Notes under the pieces: model-generated
Database searches by the model: none
Seen by the model: the letters and a program-made list of their open reading frames with translations, nothing else
What the model was told of the DNA's origin: nothing
Position numbers and translations under genes: made by a program
Source of the DNA: Dolomedes plantarius
Lineage: Eukaryota > Arthropoda > Arachnida > Araneae > Dolomedidae
Direction of reading: 5' to 3'
Assembly: GCA_907164885.2 (NCBI GenBank)
Contig: OU015490.1
Span: 211,917,443 to 211,981,442 of the forward strand
DNA length: 64,000 bases
Shown here: in pieces, positions 35,601-46,370 of the stretch
Layout: every line of letters starts with the position of its first letter
How positions within the stretch are numbered: the first letter of the stretch is position 1

Positions 35601-35706
35601 AATCCTGCACCATTCTATTTCTTGTTAGCTTTTGGGGAAAACAGCTTAATGCTGCCCCAGTGTCCACTAAAAACTTAGCGCCTGTATTTTTCTCGTAAAT
35701 AAACAA
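32688..35706 (-). pseudogene. pol: Gypsy 1 pol: protease, RT, RNase H, integrase
   Basis: From 35,706 down: protease with FLVDTGAALSCF and ILGADFL; RT beginning with SPWASPIHFVKK, then QIPV, MPFGLRNSGNTFQRYLD and the catalytic LSYLDDIFVF; RNase H with GGAILSQ, ELLAVYSTVKHFRHMLEG and TDHKPL; integrase zinc finger H-SHPGVKGT with CRQCNQC; then VHIDIVGPL, TTDRGPNFDSQLF and a Glu in FLERFHRVLKS. Frameshifts lie near 35,215, 34,960, 34,340-34,520 and 32,880, with stops at TGA 33403-33405 and 33091-33093. All main domains are present but no continuous frame remains. Confidence 0.9.
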
Positions 35707-35797
35707 CCGGCTTCCGAAACTACACTCATCTGGCGCCGGTACTTCAGATGCGCCTAGGCGTTTTCCGAAAAATTACATGGCGATACGCATTTTTTAG

Positions 35798-36455
35798 CTA
35801 AACTTCACGTTTCTTAAAATACCTAGAACGACCGTTGTATTGTGTACTTTTACTTTGCGCCTCCAATTTAGCTATTCGTGATCCCAAATTTTGCAACTGT
35901 GTTCGAGGGGTTTGGGAATCATTCGGAGCTAAAAACTCTCCCGAGGTTTCATGAACTTTATCAGCTACCCGAGCAAGCTTTGAGTTATCCTGCATATCGT
36001 CCACACAAGCACCTAAAATTTGTTGGATGTTAATGGGTAATCTCTGTAACCAGAGTTCTCCCAATGCGGTATTATTGAGTTTCCCCCCGTTTAAACTATC
36101 CATTTTGCAAAGTAGCTGTGGAGGTCTTTGATCCCCTAAGCATAATCCACTAAACAAATTTTTAAGTTTCAAACTCTCAGATTCCTCATAATAGGATAAA
36201 ATGTTATTTTTTAAAGTATTGTATGCATTTTCTGAAAGGGTTTTAAGTACTATATCACGTACACATTTAAGTATTTTTATATCCAAAGCGGCTACGACTG
36301 AATGAAACTTTGTGGAATCTTCTGTTATACCCGCATTTTTAAATTGAGCTTCCACCTGTCGGAACCATAACGTAGGATCATCCTCCCAAAAAAAACGGGT
36401 CTTTAAATGCCACCTTACATATATCGGCATCATCATTCAAATTAGTATTAGGCAT
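35798..36455 (-). pseudogene. gag: Gypsy 1 gag, frameshifted near its start
   Basis: The likely start is ATG 36455-36453 (MPNTNLNDDADICKVAFKD). Just after, a run of eight A on the plus strand (36388-36395) puts the rest out of frame by one base; the long frame then carries WEDDPTLWFRQVEAQF, STKFHSVVAALD and a C-terminal basic tail ending YFKKREV. The WF-x-Q-x-E-x-x-F motif is typical of the Gag of arthropod Gypsy elements. No CCHC knuckle is visible. The frameshift could be real decay or a homopolymer error. Confidence 0.8.
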
Positions 36456-36597
36456 TTTCCTTTCTTTTTTAAATAATATGTATGCAACACGAAAAAAATA
36501 CAGTTTCTACTTTTAGGAAATTTGTGTATATATTAAAAGCGTCCTTTAAGCTATAAAAATATCGAGACAATATCACACAAATGAGCGTTCTTATGTA

Positions 36598-38048
36598 CAC
36601 TGCTCAAAAAAATTAGGGGATCAAGCAAAGAAGTTAAGAAAACCGTGCGAGACAGCCACGTATTGGCATAAAATAGATAGTACACGTGTATCAATGCGCA
36701 ATACAGAAAAAAGGACGTAAAAAAATTTGTAATTAAGCTTTAATTCTTTGAAAATATGGAAAAAACGTGAAAAGATGATTTAGGGCAACACTTTGGTTAC
36801 ATGTAAACGACAAAAAAAAAGTATTGTTTAGAAATGATGCAAGATTTTTAATATGGCGTGTGGTCTTCTAGAACAGCTGAGACTGCTGCACACCTGTTTT
36901 CCATGGATGCGATGATTTTATCGATAAGTCTTTGGGGAATACTGTTCCACTCCTCAAGAAGTGCAATCTCCAAGTCTCGGAGTGTAAAAGGAGGCCTTGG
37001 TCTCGCAGCAATGCGTCGTCCGAGCATGTCCTAAACATGCTCGATTGGATTCAGATCAGGATAGCACGCTGGCTATTCCATACGCTGTATTGTTTCAGCT
37101 TCAAGCATGTTCTCCACAAGACAAGCTGTATGCGGTCTGGCATTATCATGCTGGAAAACAAAGGAATCTCGAATGGCTTCAGCGTAAGTTATGACATGAG
37201 GGCTCAGTATATCGTCTGCATACCTTCGGGCCGTCAAAGTACCATTCCGAAGGATATGCAGGTCCGTACGTCCACCTATGCTCATTCCACTCCATACCAT
37301 AAAACCAGCTTGTCTGTATTGTGACCTTTCACGAACGAATGTGGGGTTATTTCGAGTGTCCTTTACCTCCATATCCATCAATCATGTTGCTCCCAATCTC
37401 GATGTCAGTGGCCTATCTTCTTCGAGCCGCACGGTGGCGTGAAGTCAAAGGAATGCAGACCATTCGCCTACGTGCGTAGAAACCTCCCTGATGAAGCCTA
37501 TTTCGTGGTGTTTGGCTGGACACCCTTCGTCCTGTTGCCAAGAGCAACTGTTTTTGCAGCTGAGTAGCATTGTCTGTTCTGTTTCGACGAGCTGTTAACA
37601 GTATATACCGGTCATCAGTCTAACATTCTCTGTTTCTTGGAATCGATTCCATAACCTTGCAACGACACTTCGGCGACTCCAACAGCGTCCGCGACACTAC
37701 GTTGTGTTTGCCCGGATTCAAGTCTGCCTATAATACGCCATGCCATGGATTCCGGTAAATCACGTTGTTGAGACATTTTCAAATCACTTTTTATCAAAAA
37801 GAATAACTGAGCAATCGAATTTCACAGTTAAGGCAGTGAAACAGACGTTTCTGCAACATCCCGAATTCCGCCGTTATGTTCTTTTTCTGATTTTTGGCGT
37901 CATGAACTTTGATTTGCATATGAAGTTTTCTTCTTCTGTTTCCTGCTAGGTTTTAAATTATGGATGATTTATTTTATGTTACTTATCGGTGTGAGTATTT
38001 GCGTAATTTCGTTAAAACCATGTTCTACCCTAATTGTTTTGAGCAGTG
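36598..38048 (-). mobile_element. Tc1-like element nested in Gypsy 1 leader
   Basis: CACTGCTCAAAAAAATTAGG at the left is inverted at the right (CCTAATTGTTTTGAGCAGTG), with TA directly outside each end (36596-36597 and 38049-38050). The 1451-bp element lies between the Gypsy 5' LTR and gag and therefore inserted later than the Gypsy. Confidence 0.9.
36848..37776 (-). pseudogene. Tc1-like transposase, degraded
   Basis: The start is ATG 37776-37774 (MSQQRDLPESMAWRIIGRLE), with helix-turn-helix features (SGQTQRSVADAVGVA). Frameshifts follow near 37,680. Later blocks are YARRRMVC-type basic sequence, QAGFMVWSGMSIGGRTDLH, FVFQHDNARPHTA with the second Asp, and CYPDLNPIEHV with the catalytic Glu, ending in DHTPY and TAA at 36848-36850. 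Two codons in the last part read TAG where the family has Trp. The first catalytic Asp block is not recognisable. About 310 codons, close to full length but dead. Confidence 0.85.
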
Positions 38049-38330
38049 TATAAACATTACATGGAAATTTTCTTTGAAATAAATCAAGTATAAACACAGA
38101 TTACAACTTCAAGAGGTGAAAAGTTTAGGTAAAAAATTATAGCCTACCTGCACCTGTGCTGGCGAAACCACTGCAAAATTTGCGCTGATAAAATCACTGC
38201 ATCAAAACTTGCATCAAAACTTGTACTGCATCAAAACTTGACTTCGTAATAATGACTTTGCGTCTTAATAGAAGTGTTGAAAACAAGTGTTCGGTTTATT
38301 CTAATAGAACTGTCCAAAAGGTCACCAATA

Positions 38331-38810
38331 TATGGTGGCGCGTATATACCACCACTATCGTAGAGGGTACTTCAGTCACTTCAAACTCATTAACAAAACT
38401 TAAAAACTTTATTGACAAAGTATTAGTATTGGCAGATTACGCCGACATACACATCTTAAATTATGGCGTGAACCTACTTTGGTAAGATCGACTTTAAACA
38501 TCTCGAGAAGTATAAAATAATTCGCAATACGTCGTAAATGAGGGAGCAACCACCTCAGCCTCTAACTTAAACACGCCAGTCAAACTGACAAATGGCTAAA
38601 GCAAACAAGCCGAAAAACTAAAAACTTAAGATTCTCTGTCTCCCATCGGTCTGGCTGTGGCTTATAAATGCTTACGCAGATCAGAGTTTGCTGTGGCGTT
38701 TGCTGATACGAAGCAGTTCAATGCATAAGTTAACGTGATTCACTGAATATTTAATTAGTAATTAATCTCTCTAAAATGTAAGCGGAAAATGTAGACCATG
38801 GAGCACCACA
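38331..38810 (-). repeat. Gypsy 1, 5' LTR
   Basis: Direct copy of 32172-32654. Flanked on the outer side by GGAG. On the inner side the minus strand continues TATTGGTGACCTTTTGG, where a primer-binding site would lie; I could not assign the tRNA. Confidence 0.9.
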
Positions 38811-38814
38811 GGAG

Positions 38815-40240
38815 CAATATGCGGACGAGGGACCAGAGAACGCGGGTCAGAGCAGCACGAGAGCAAGGCAAGGAAGGATTGAAGCAGAGAGCGCAAAAAT
38901 CCTTTGTCCCATCTTTTAAATCATGGGGGTGCTAATGGGACGTTAGGTGTTAACAGTCCTTTAATTGGCCTGGGTCGTTCATCGAACTTGACCACGTGAG
39001 CCATAATTCAAGATTCCGAACATGGTATGCAATGCGCGTGGTTTCTGAATCATCCTGAATCACAGACGCCTGACTATCAGCGCGTGCCTAAAGGTAAATA
39101 CTAGTTAATTTATTCGGTTATTTCTAGATCAATTTTGAAAGAGGGACTGTACTTTAGTGAAAAGAGAATAATTTAGAATACGCGTTTTGTAAAAAAGGTG
39201 AGGCGAAACAGCTGTGTGTGTGTGATTTGCTGATCTATTGATCTTTACATGTAGGTCAAGTGCTATATAGACAGGTATCTATATGTGAAATGATGTTAAT
39301 ACAAAAATAAAGACAATAAACTATCAAAATAAAATTTCGCTGATTTTAAGATCCTTTTGTGAAATTTCTTTACGTTTCTAATAATAAACTCAGATAATCA
39401 TTTGGAAACGGGTGAATATTGAACTGGAGCAATAAGAAAATGTTTATGAATTACAATTCTGTTGAATATACAATACATTAACAAAATAAAATTGTTTCTC
39501 CTACTGCCGTATGCTAAGTCTTACTTTCATTATAAATACCTGCAGTAATGTATAAAAAATAAGAGTTTTAAACATTTTTGCTTCTTGGTAAATGTGACCT
39601 TCAGTTTAATTTTGCATAATCTCGAAATCAAACTGCAATGTAATATTGTAGCTTAGAGTTATGTTGTTCATACTGAACTCATAGACAGGGATTTTATATA
39701 GTAGTCAGTTTTTTCATCGATACAAATGAAAGGAAAACGTTGTCTGTCGGCCGGAAACGGGGAACAATTCTGGGTAGACCATTTCCGGTATGGCATTCGT
39801 TATGAAATTCGGCCATGTTTGAAAATGTCGAAATTTACGTATTTTTTTTTCCTGAAAGTACATAAACGTTACATATTTTGGAAAGAGCTTTAAAATTGAT
39901 AACTTTTTTACGTACAATTATTCTGTTACTTTAATAGTTTTATGGGTATTTCAATTCTAAATGCATACTCCACCAAACTAAACGTAACCGCCATGTTTTA
40001 CGATGTAATCACAGCCTGATTCATGAAAGCGTGATTACCACTAAAAATGAGTCACTGAAAAGAAATGTTTCATCGTGTATCTAATTTTTAATTATTTTTC
40101 CTATTTTTCATACTTTTAATTCAAAATTTTTAATACTAAAAAGATCATGTGAAGATGTACTGATTTTTGGGTGATTTTTGGCAATTAAAAGGGAAAAAAA
40201 TTAATTCAAGTGAACTGTGCTTTAAGTGTCAAGTGATTCG
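38815..40240. other. No recognisable gene
   Basis: The first 300 bases are GC-richer (for example GGACCAGAGAACGCGGGTCA), the remainder AT-rich. No supportable frame or repeat end. Confidence 0.45.
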
Positions 40241-40284
40241 ATAGCTGGGCAAAGCCCAAGCATACCCGGACGAGGCCGTACTAG
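40241..40284 (+). mobile_element. Helitron 3' terminus
   Basis: CTGGGCAAAGCCCAAG forms a short stem, followed by CCCGGACGAGGCCGTACTAG and then T. This matches the hairpin-plus-CTAG end of Helitrons. The 5' end was not located. Confidence 0.6.
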
Positions 40285-40399
40285 TTAATTATAAAATAAA
40301 ACAATTGCACGATTCATGCAAGTGTTGTAATTATATGAACGTCGTACCACAATCGTATTCACGATTTCTTATAAAAATCAACTTTTCATTGAATATAAA

Positions 40400-40965
40400 T
40401 TTAAAATATGCCCTATTCTGGCAACTGAAGTAATCTATATTTTTAAGTTGATAAACCAATTCTTTGGGCAGTCCGTGACAGGAAATTACTGCATTAATTT
40501 ACTTCATTTTGGTCTTAACTGAAAGATTTTAATCTATAGTTGTGTCATGTTTGATTTTTGTAACCGCAATTTTTATTAGAGTTAATTTACAATTGCTTTC
40601 TGTGCATGCTCAGTGACACGTTTAAATCTGGCTCTAGATGCTCACTCAGCACGAGGCCACTTAGACACATTAATTTTTTTCTGCGTATGCGCAGTGATAT
40701 TTCTAAATCTGGCTTTAGATATTTACTAAGCACGACCCCACACGAACACGCTAATTTGTTTATTCCGAGGAATCTCTGTCACCGACGAGCATACTTTTTT
40801 TATTGGGTTCAATAGTAATGTTTTCAATAGTAAGTGTACGTCTCTATTCTTAATATCATGATTTTAAACATTTGGCAATGATGTGTTGAATATAATTTGT
40901 GTATTAGTACATATGTTTACTATCCAGTCGTCATGTTTTGACAGGTATAAACTGTTTTTATTTTA
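40400..40965 (+). mobile_element. Helitron-like repeat R2, copy 2
   Basis: Direct-orientation copy of 25,640-26,211. Shared phrases include GGGCAGTCCGTGACAGGAAA versus GGACAGTCCGTGAGAGAAAA, and CAATGATGTGTTGA. The terminal hairpin is decayed and CTAG is no longer present. It contains a 69-codon frame (40606-40815) without a known domain. Confidence 0.55.
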
Positions 40966-41791
40966 TGTTTCTAAATTTATATAAACATAGACATCTTTAG
41001 AAAAACATAGACATTTTTAGAAAATTTAACCGAAGCGTATACACGATTTCTTTTAATAATGAACATTTCGTAAAAAATATATAATTAAAATTTTCCCTAT
41101 TATTGTAATCAAAGTAATTATAATTAGGTTTCTCGATTCCTAAAAATAAGGACATCTTACATTACGTAAAATGATTCCCCAAGCGTATACACGATTTATA
41201 ATAACTACAAATGTATATATTTATGATATAATTTTTTTAATGTCACACATTTAGAAATTTAACAATTAAGTTTCTGGCTTCCGAATACCTTTTCACACTA
41301 CAGTAAATAATTTCTACACCAGAACCACTTTTATTCTAAGAGATCTCGTATATTTGTTTAAGATCAGAAATCGAATTTTAATTGTATTATCGAACAATAA
41401 GCTCCCACTTGTACCTTCGGGCAACTTTAAAATGAATTTGAGATTATTCTGTTCGATTCAGTTCAAAGTTATTTGCGAGTTGCAGTATTGCTTATGTTAA
41501 AGGCGCATATGGCAAATACTTTATTAAGGACAAAGGCTGATTCAGAATATCTTCATTATTATATCTTTTAAGTTAAAATTTCAAGATTTATCATCAGCCT
41601 GCATGTGTCTTCGGGTTATATTATTAATGAAATTTCAAATCCGCTTATATATAATACTCTAAAATTTTACAAAGTATCTAGTTAATAACTCAAAGGTTTA
41701 TGTTAAGTATATATTTCCCGAAAGATTTTCTTATTTGCTTGTTTATACAATATGCTGATCCTCAAAACATCAATCAACATTTATAAATATA
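40966..41791. other. No recognisable gene
   Basis: AT-rich. GTATACACGATTT occurs at about 41,037 and 41,178 and a related form at about 40,350, a minor local repeat. Confidence 0.45.
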
Positions 41792-41835
41792 CTAGGTGGC
41801 CCGTGCGACCATATCGCATGCGATTAAAATACGAT
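41792..41835 (-). mobile_element. Helitron 3' terminus, minus orientation
   Basis: A followed by CTAGGTGGCCCGTGCGACC, then CGCATGCG. On the minus strand this reads as a short palindrome, a GC-rich spacer and CTAG followed by T. The rest of the element would extend to the right; its 5' end was not identified. Confidence 0.6.
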
Positions 41836-42235
41836 AAATTATATAGCGAGGTTGGTGCTTTGTAGTAGGATGAGAGAAGAACCGGTTCATTTGTAGCAAT
41901 TGTTTATTTGCCAAATAACAATGGTGCGTAAGGATAATGCAAAACCAATTACAAAACTCCTTTGGCCACAATATCGGAGGTAAAGCATAATACAAAACAG
42001 GGAAACATGAGATATGTACACATCAAAACACCTTTGCAGACAAAATTAAAAGTTAAATGTGAGACAAACTTGTGGAAAATGTGATATTTATATTAAAAAA
42101 CCTCTTTATGCACACTATTTGACACTGCCGTTTGAACGCATCCAGAGAAAGAACTTTAGGGCCCAAAGTCAATTTTTCAATTCGATTTTTAAACAAAGAA
42201 TACAGTATGTCATTCTGAATTAACTTCGTATCGTT

Positions 42236-42327
42236 ACGCGACGGGCACCGACGCGACGGCAATCGAACCAGGGACGTTCAGATCACTGGCCCACTGCTTT
42301 TGCCAACTGGGCTACCGCGTCCACGTG
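42236..42327 (-). mobile_element. tRNA-derived SINE head
   Basis: On the minus strand there is an A box TAGCCCAGTTGG (complement at 42303-42314) and a B box GGTTCGATTGC (complement at 42259-42269), with GGGCCAGTGATCTGAACGTC between. The same core occurs at 43207. It cannot fold into a normal acceptor stem as far as I can see, so it is a SINE head rather than a tRNA gene. The tail is missing. Confidence 0.7.
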
Positions 42328-42461
42328 AATGCCTGTAATGGGTTATAGTAGATCTAGAAGATCATACAAAACTAGCAGTCGCAAATATAGAACAAATGTT
42401 GTCTGAAATCTAGGATCACGATTCTCATTCATTTTTTTTTTCTATTTTAGTCCCATATTAA

Positions 42462-43180
42462 GGGGATAGTGGACCTTTCAAAACGATTTTTGAAATTTTT
42501 ACCACAGAGATATGAAATTTTGTATATATATTCATTAAAGTATAACAATATTAAACACCTTATAAAATTTTATAAATATTTAAAAAAAAATATTTTATAA
42601 TTAAAAAATTTAAATTAAATTACCCTTCTTTAAAATGCTCCTTGCGACTCAATTTTAAACTATTCCCCTTAATTTTGCATTTATATTGCTTATAAATACT
42701 CTCTGAACAAAGTTATGTATTTTTTTGTACTTTCGTTGAATAGTTAATTTTTAGAAAATATTTTTATGCTTGTACTCTGAATTTTTGCGAAATTTTTGTA
42801 CTCTTCTACACTAAAGTTAAACTTTTATAACCTAAATGACCTCGAATCCTAAAATGGATACATAACTTTATTTTGATGTATTACAGGAATCTTTATTATA
42901 AATTTCATAAAATTTTGTCAAAAATTATGACGCGAGGAGCATTTTAAAGACTTGCAAATCTGGAAATTTCTCATTTTGAGAAAAAGTCATTTAAAAGATA
43001 AATTTTTATCTACCTTTAATACTTACTACTCTAAAGCCACCAATTTTTCATTTTTCTTTTCACTACACATTTTAAATGCATTTCATTCCAATATTTACAT
43101 GTTTTTAAAATATTAATACACCCCCCAAAAAAATTCCAATTTTTGCTCGATTTTTGGTAATTTGAAAGTCCACCATCCCC
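42462..43180. mobile_element. TTAA-flanked MITE, Kolobok-like, copy 1
   Basis: TTAA (42458-42461), GGGGATAGTGGACCTTTCAA, then 719 bp to TTTGAAAGTCCACCATCCCC, TTAA (43181-43184). A TTAA target duplication with G-rich termini fits Kolobok better than piggyBac, whose ends start CCC. The interior is AT-rich and non-coding. Confidence 0.75.
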
Positions 43181-43206
43181 TTAATAAAGTTTATAATTTT
43201 GCTTTT

Positions 43207-43554
43207 GGGCGCGGTAGTCCAGTTGGCAAGATCAGCGGGCCAGTGATCTGAACGTCCGTGGTTCTATGCTCGTTGCTGCAAATCTACTGCAGGGTTCACT
43301 AATGGTGGCCGGGGCACGTAAAATAGTGCGTGGCTACAATGTCCTCCAATTTCTCAAATTTACCTCTGGATGTGCGGGGTGAAGTGCTCCGGCCTCGTCA
43401 CTTGGTTCAAAATTACGGGAACTGTCATTTAGCCAAGTCGGACTCCGACCCTTGCGGTGCTAATTCAAAGCAGGAGCCGTACCTTCTTCGCCCACAATCT
43501 TCGGGACTTGATCTGATGTTACTGTCGGTCAAGGGGCATAAGCAACAACAACAT
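43207..43554 (+). mobile_element. tRNA-derived SINE with CAA tail
   Basis: A box TAGTCCAGTTGG (43215-43226), B box GGTTCTATGCTC (43260-43271), a ~270-bp body and the tail CATAAGCAACAACAACA. Flanks GTTTATAATTTT (about 43,190) and GGTTATAATTTT (about 43,575) form a plausible 12-bp target duplication. Transcription would be by RNA polymerase III and mobility depends on a LINE partner. An 83-codon frame inside it is incidental. Confidence 0.8.
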
Positions 43555-43599
43555 TTTCCTTTTTTATTAGAAAGGTTATAATTTTAAAATCCTGATATT

Positions 43600-44085
43600 T
43601 TTTCATCTTAATTTTCGTTAATTTTCTCCTAAATGAAAGACTAATCCTATATAAATAATACTAATTTAATACTAATCTCATATAAGTCCCATATAAATAA
43701 ATGAAGTTTATAATTTTCATTGTTTTAATAGGAAGCTTATAATTTTAAATTACTGCTCTTTTGTAATTTTAATTTTCATTAATTTTCACCTAAATGAAAG
43801 ACTAATATAAAATAATCTTTAAATATGAAATTTTAATCTCATGAGATTTGGCAAAAAAAAAAAAAAATTAGAAGTTAAGTATTTTTTTATTGTTATTATG
43901 CAAAGAAAATTTGTATCCAAAATCTACATTTCAGTGATTTTTAAAAATATTCTATACGTTTGTTAAAATTTCTTAATTTTTGTTAACAAAGTTGACAATT
44001 CAAAAAAATTTCATTGGGGGGTCGAGGGATATATTATTTACAGAATGTGGATCGTGCGCGCTAAAAGTTTACGCACCATTCTTAT
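43600..44085. other. No recognisable gene
   Basis: AT-rich with short near-duplicate phrases (AATTTTCATTAATTTTC, CTAAATGAAAGACTAAT) at about 43,612 and 43,780. Confidence 0.45.
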
Positions 44086-44124
44086 ACATTACAAATACAT
44101 TGGATGGAACTTTAATAGTGGCAA

Positions 44125-45737
44125 CTAGGTGTGTACAAAGTATACAGAAGAGATACAGATGTGAAACTTTTATAGCCCTTCAAAGTAGTAACCAGCATTG
44201 TTTAGCACCCGTTTCTAACATCCTAGAAGATGCAGGATGCAGTTGTCAGCACCTAATCTGTTGATCCTTCGAATGGAGCGGCCTGTTGCTTTCAGTATTT
44301 CTGGTGATATCCATGGAGCGGTTCCTTCATCTTGGGATGAGTTCAAACTCCCAGGGACTTAAAGTCCGGGATATATGGGGGATGGTAGAACACTAGGTAT
44401 GTACAAAGTATACAGAAGAGATACAGATGTGAAACTTTTATAGCCCTTCAAAGTAGTAACCAGCATTGTTTAGCACCCGTTTCTAACATCCTAGAAGATG
44501 CAGGATGCAGTTGTCAGCACCTAATCTGTTGATCCTTCGAATGGAGCGGCCTGTTGCTTTCAGTATTTCTGGTGATATCCATGGAGCGGTTCCTTCATCT
44601 TGGGGATGAGTTCAAACTCCCAGGGACTTAAAGTCCGGGATATATGGGGGATGGTAGAACACTAGGTATGTACAAAGTATACAGAAGAGATACAGATGTG
44701 AAACTTTTATAGCCCTTCAAAGTAGTAACCAGCATTGTTTAGCACCCGTTTCTAACATCCTAGAAGATGCAGGATGCAGTTGTCAGCACCTAATCTGTTG
44801 ATCCTTCGAATGGAGCGGCCTGTTGCTTTCAGTATTTCTGGTGATATCCATGGAGCGGTTCCTTCATCTTGGGGATGAGTTCAAACTCCCAGGGACTTAA
44901 AGTCCGGGATATATGGGGGATGGTAGAACACTAGGTATGTACAAAGTATACAGAAGAGATACAGATGTGAAACTTTTATAGCCCTTCAAAGTAGTAACCA
45001 GCATTGTTTAGCACCCGTTTCTAACATCCTAGAAGATGCAGGATGCAGTTGTCAGCACCTAATCTGTTGATCCTTCGAATGGAGCGGCCTGTTGCTTTCA
45101 GTATTTCTGGTGATATCCATGGAGCGGTTCCTTCATCTTGGGGATGAGTTCAAACTCCCAGGGACTTAAAGTCCGGGATATATGGGGGATGGTAGAACAC
45201 TAGGTATGTACAAAGTATACAGAAGAGATACAGATGTGAAACTTTTATAGCCCTTCAAAGTAGTAACCAGCATTGTTTAGCACCCGTTTCTAACATCCTA
45301 GAAGATGCAGGATGCAGTTGTCAGCACCTAATCTGTTGATCCTTCGAATGGATCGGCCTGTTGCTTTCAGTATTTCTGGTGATATCCATGGAGCGGTTCC
45401 TTCATCTTGGGGATGAATTCAAACTCCCAGGGACTTAAAGTCCGGGATATATGGGGGATGGTAGAACACTAGGTATGTACAAAGTATACAGAAGAGATAC
45501 AGATGTGAAACTTTTATAGCCCTTCAAAGTAGTAACCAGCATTGTTTAGCACCCGTTTCTAACATCCTAGAAGATGCAGGATGCAGTTGTCAGCACCTAA
45601 TCTGTTGATCCTTCGAATGGAGCGGCCTGTTGCTTTCAGTATTTCTGGTGATATCCATGGAGCGGTTCCTTCATCTTGGGGATGAATTCAAACTCCCAGG
45701 GACTTAAAGTCCGGGATATATGGGGGATGGTAGAACA
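44125..45737. repeat. Tandem array, six units of 269 bp
   Basis: Unit starts (CTAGGTATGTACAAAGTATA) are at 44125, 44393, 44662, 44931, 45200 and 45469; the array ends at 45737. Units are nearly identical. The first lacks one G and starts CTAGGTGTG; a few substitutions mark the later ones (for example GATCGG in unit 5, GATGAATTC in units 5-6). On the minus strand each unit reads as the end of a mariner-family gene (LSPWEFELIPKMKEPLHG) plus its 3' untranslated region. Confidence 0.95.
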
Positions 45738-45989
45738 CTTCCCAGCCCCAAGGAGCAAACACATCAGCCACAGTCGGAGCACAGGCATTTTTCTTCCATC
45801 AGTACTATGCAACAAATTATTTCTTATAGCGCGTGCAGACTTGTACAGCGCTCTCTGCCTATTCCAGTGATTTATGTCTTCTGTACTCTGTTCCCTGCGT
45901 AGATCGCTCGCTCTGGCGGTCCGTGAGCAGAGCATCAAAGACGAACTCGAGGTCCCGGGGGTCAAATGGTGACAGTGGGGGCGGGTCAC
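45636..45989 (-). pseudogene. Mariner-family transposase C-terminal remnant
   Basis: A 117-codon minus-strand frame ends with IPHISRTLSPWEFEFIPKMK and EPLHGYHQKY. This corresponds to the PxSPDLSPxDFxLxPxLKxxLxG block of mariner transposases near the third catalytic Asp, here replaced by Glu in PWEFE. The N-terminal two-thirds of the frame shows no mariner motif and is probably frameshifted or unrelated. The last part extends into repeat unit 6. Not functional. Confidence 0.65.
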
Positions 45990-46370
45990 ACTAGATCAAG
46001 CAACACGAAGTCTTTGGCGGCTTGAATGGGGAGGTTCTAAATGGGGGAATATCTGGAAGACACGTGTTCATTGGAATGGGGGTGGTTCTAAATACCGTGT
46101 CTAATGTTACCGTAACTAATGTTGACAGGAGAGTCGGGAAGAGAGCTCTGTCGAATGTGAATGCACCATTACGGTATACCGATAACTAAAACATCACTGC
46201 GCTCATCCCGTCACTGTGCAGGTGTGTGATAGTTGTGGGGAGAACGCATTCGCTCTGAGTTAAGGCAGGTATGTGACGTACGTATGGTGTAAACTGTTTT
46301 CCTGAGTTTTGCTTCGTGGGAGCTCTACAACAGTTTTACCACAATTAATGTTCCATCCCTCGTATATGAA

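Larger units (their letters stand above)
32172..38810 (-). mobile_element. Gypsy-type LTR retrotransposon 1, decayed, with nested Tc1
   Basis: Two direct LTRs (32172-32654 and 38331-38810) enclose minus-strand gag and pol relics. GGAG occurs immediately outside both LTRs (32168-32171 and 38811-38814) as a 4-bp target-site duplication. A purine tract (complement of CACTCCCCTTGT, 32655-32666) precedes the 3' LTR. The order protease, RT, RNase H, integrase is Gypsy-like. Many stops and frameshifts, and the 1451-bp Tc1 insertion in the leader, indicate an old, inactive copy. Confidence 0.92.
44092..46370 (-). mobile_element. Mariner-like element carrying an internal tandem array
   Basis: The left end ATTGGATGGAACTTTAATAG and the complement of the right end (GAGGGATGGAACATTAATTG) are imperfect TIRs. 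The left part is occupied by six tandem 269-bp units derived from the 3' end of the element. The right part holds a remnant of the transposase gene and a 5' region that also occurs inverted at 17,650-17,870. Roughly 2.3 kb in all, of which 1.6 kb is the array. Confidence 0.75.

Noticed and set aside
42236..42327. Possible tRNA gene on the minus strand
   Set aside because: A and B boxes are present but no plausible acceptor or anticodon stem; the same core begins a SINE at 43,207.
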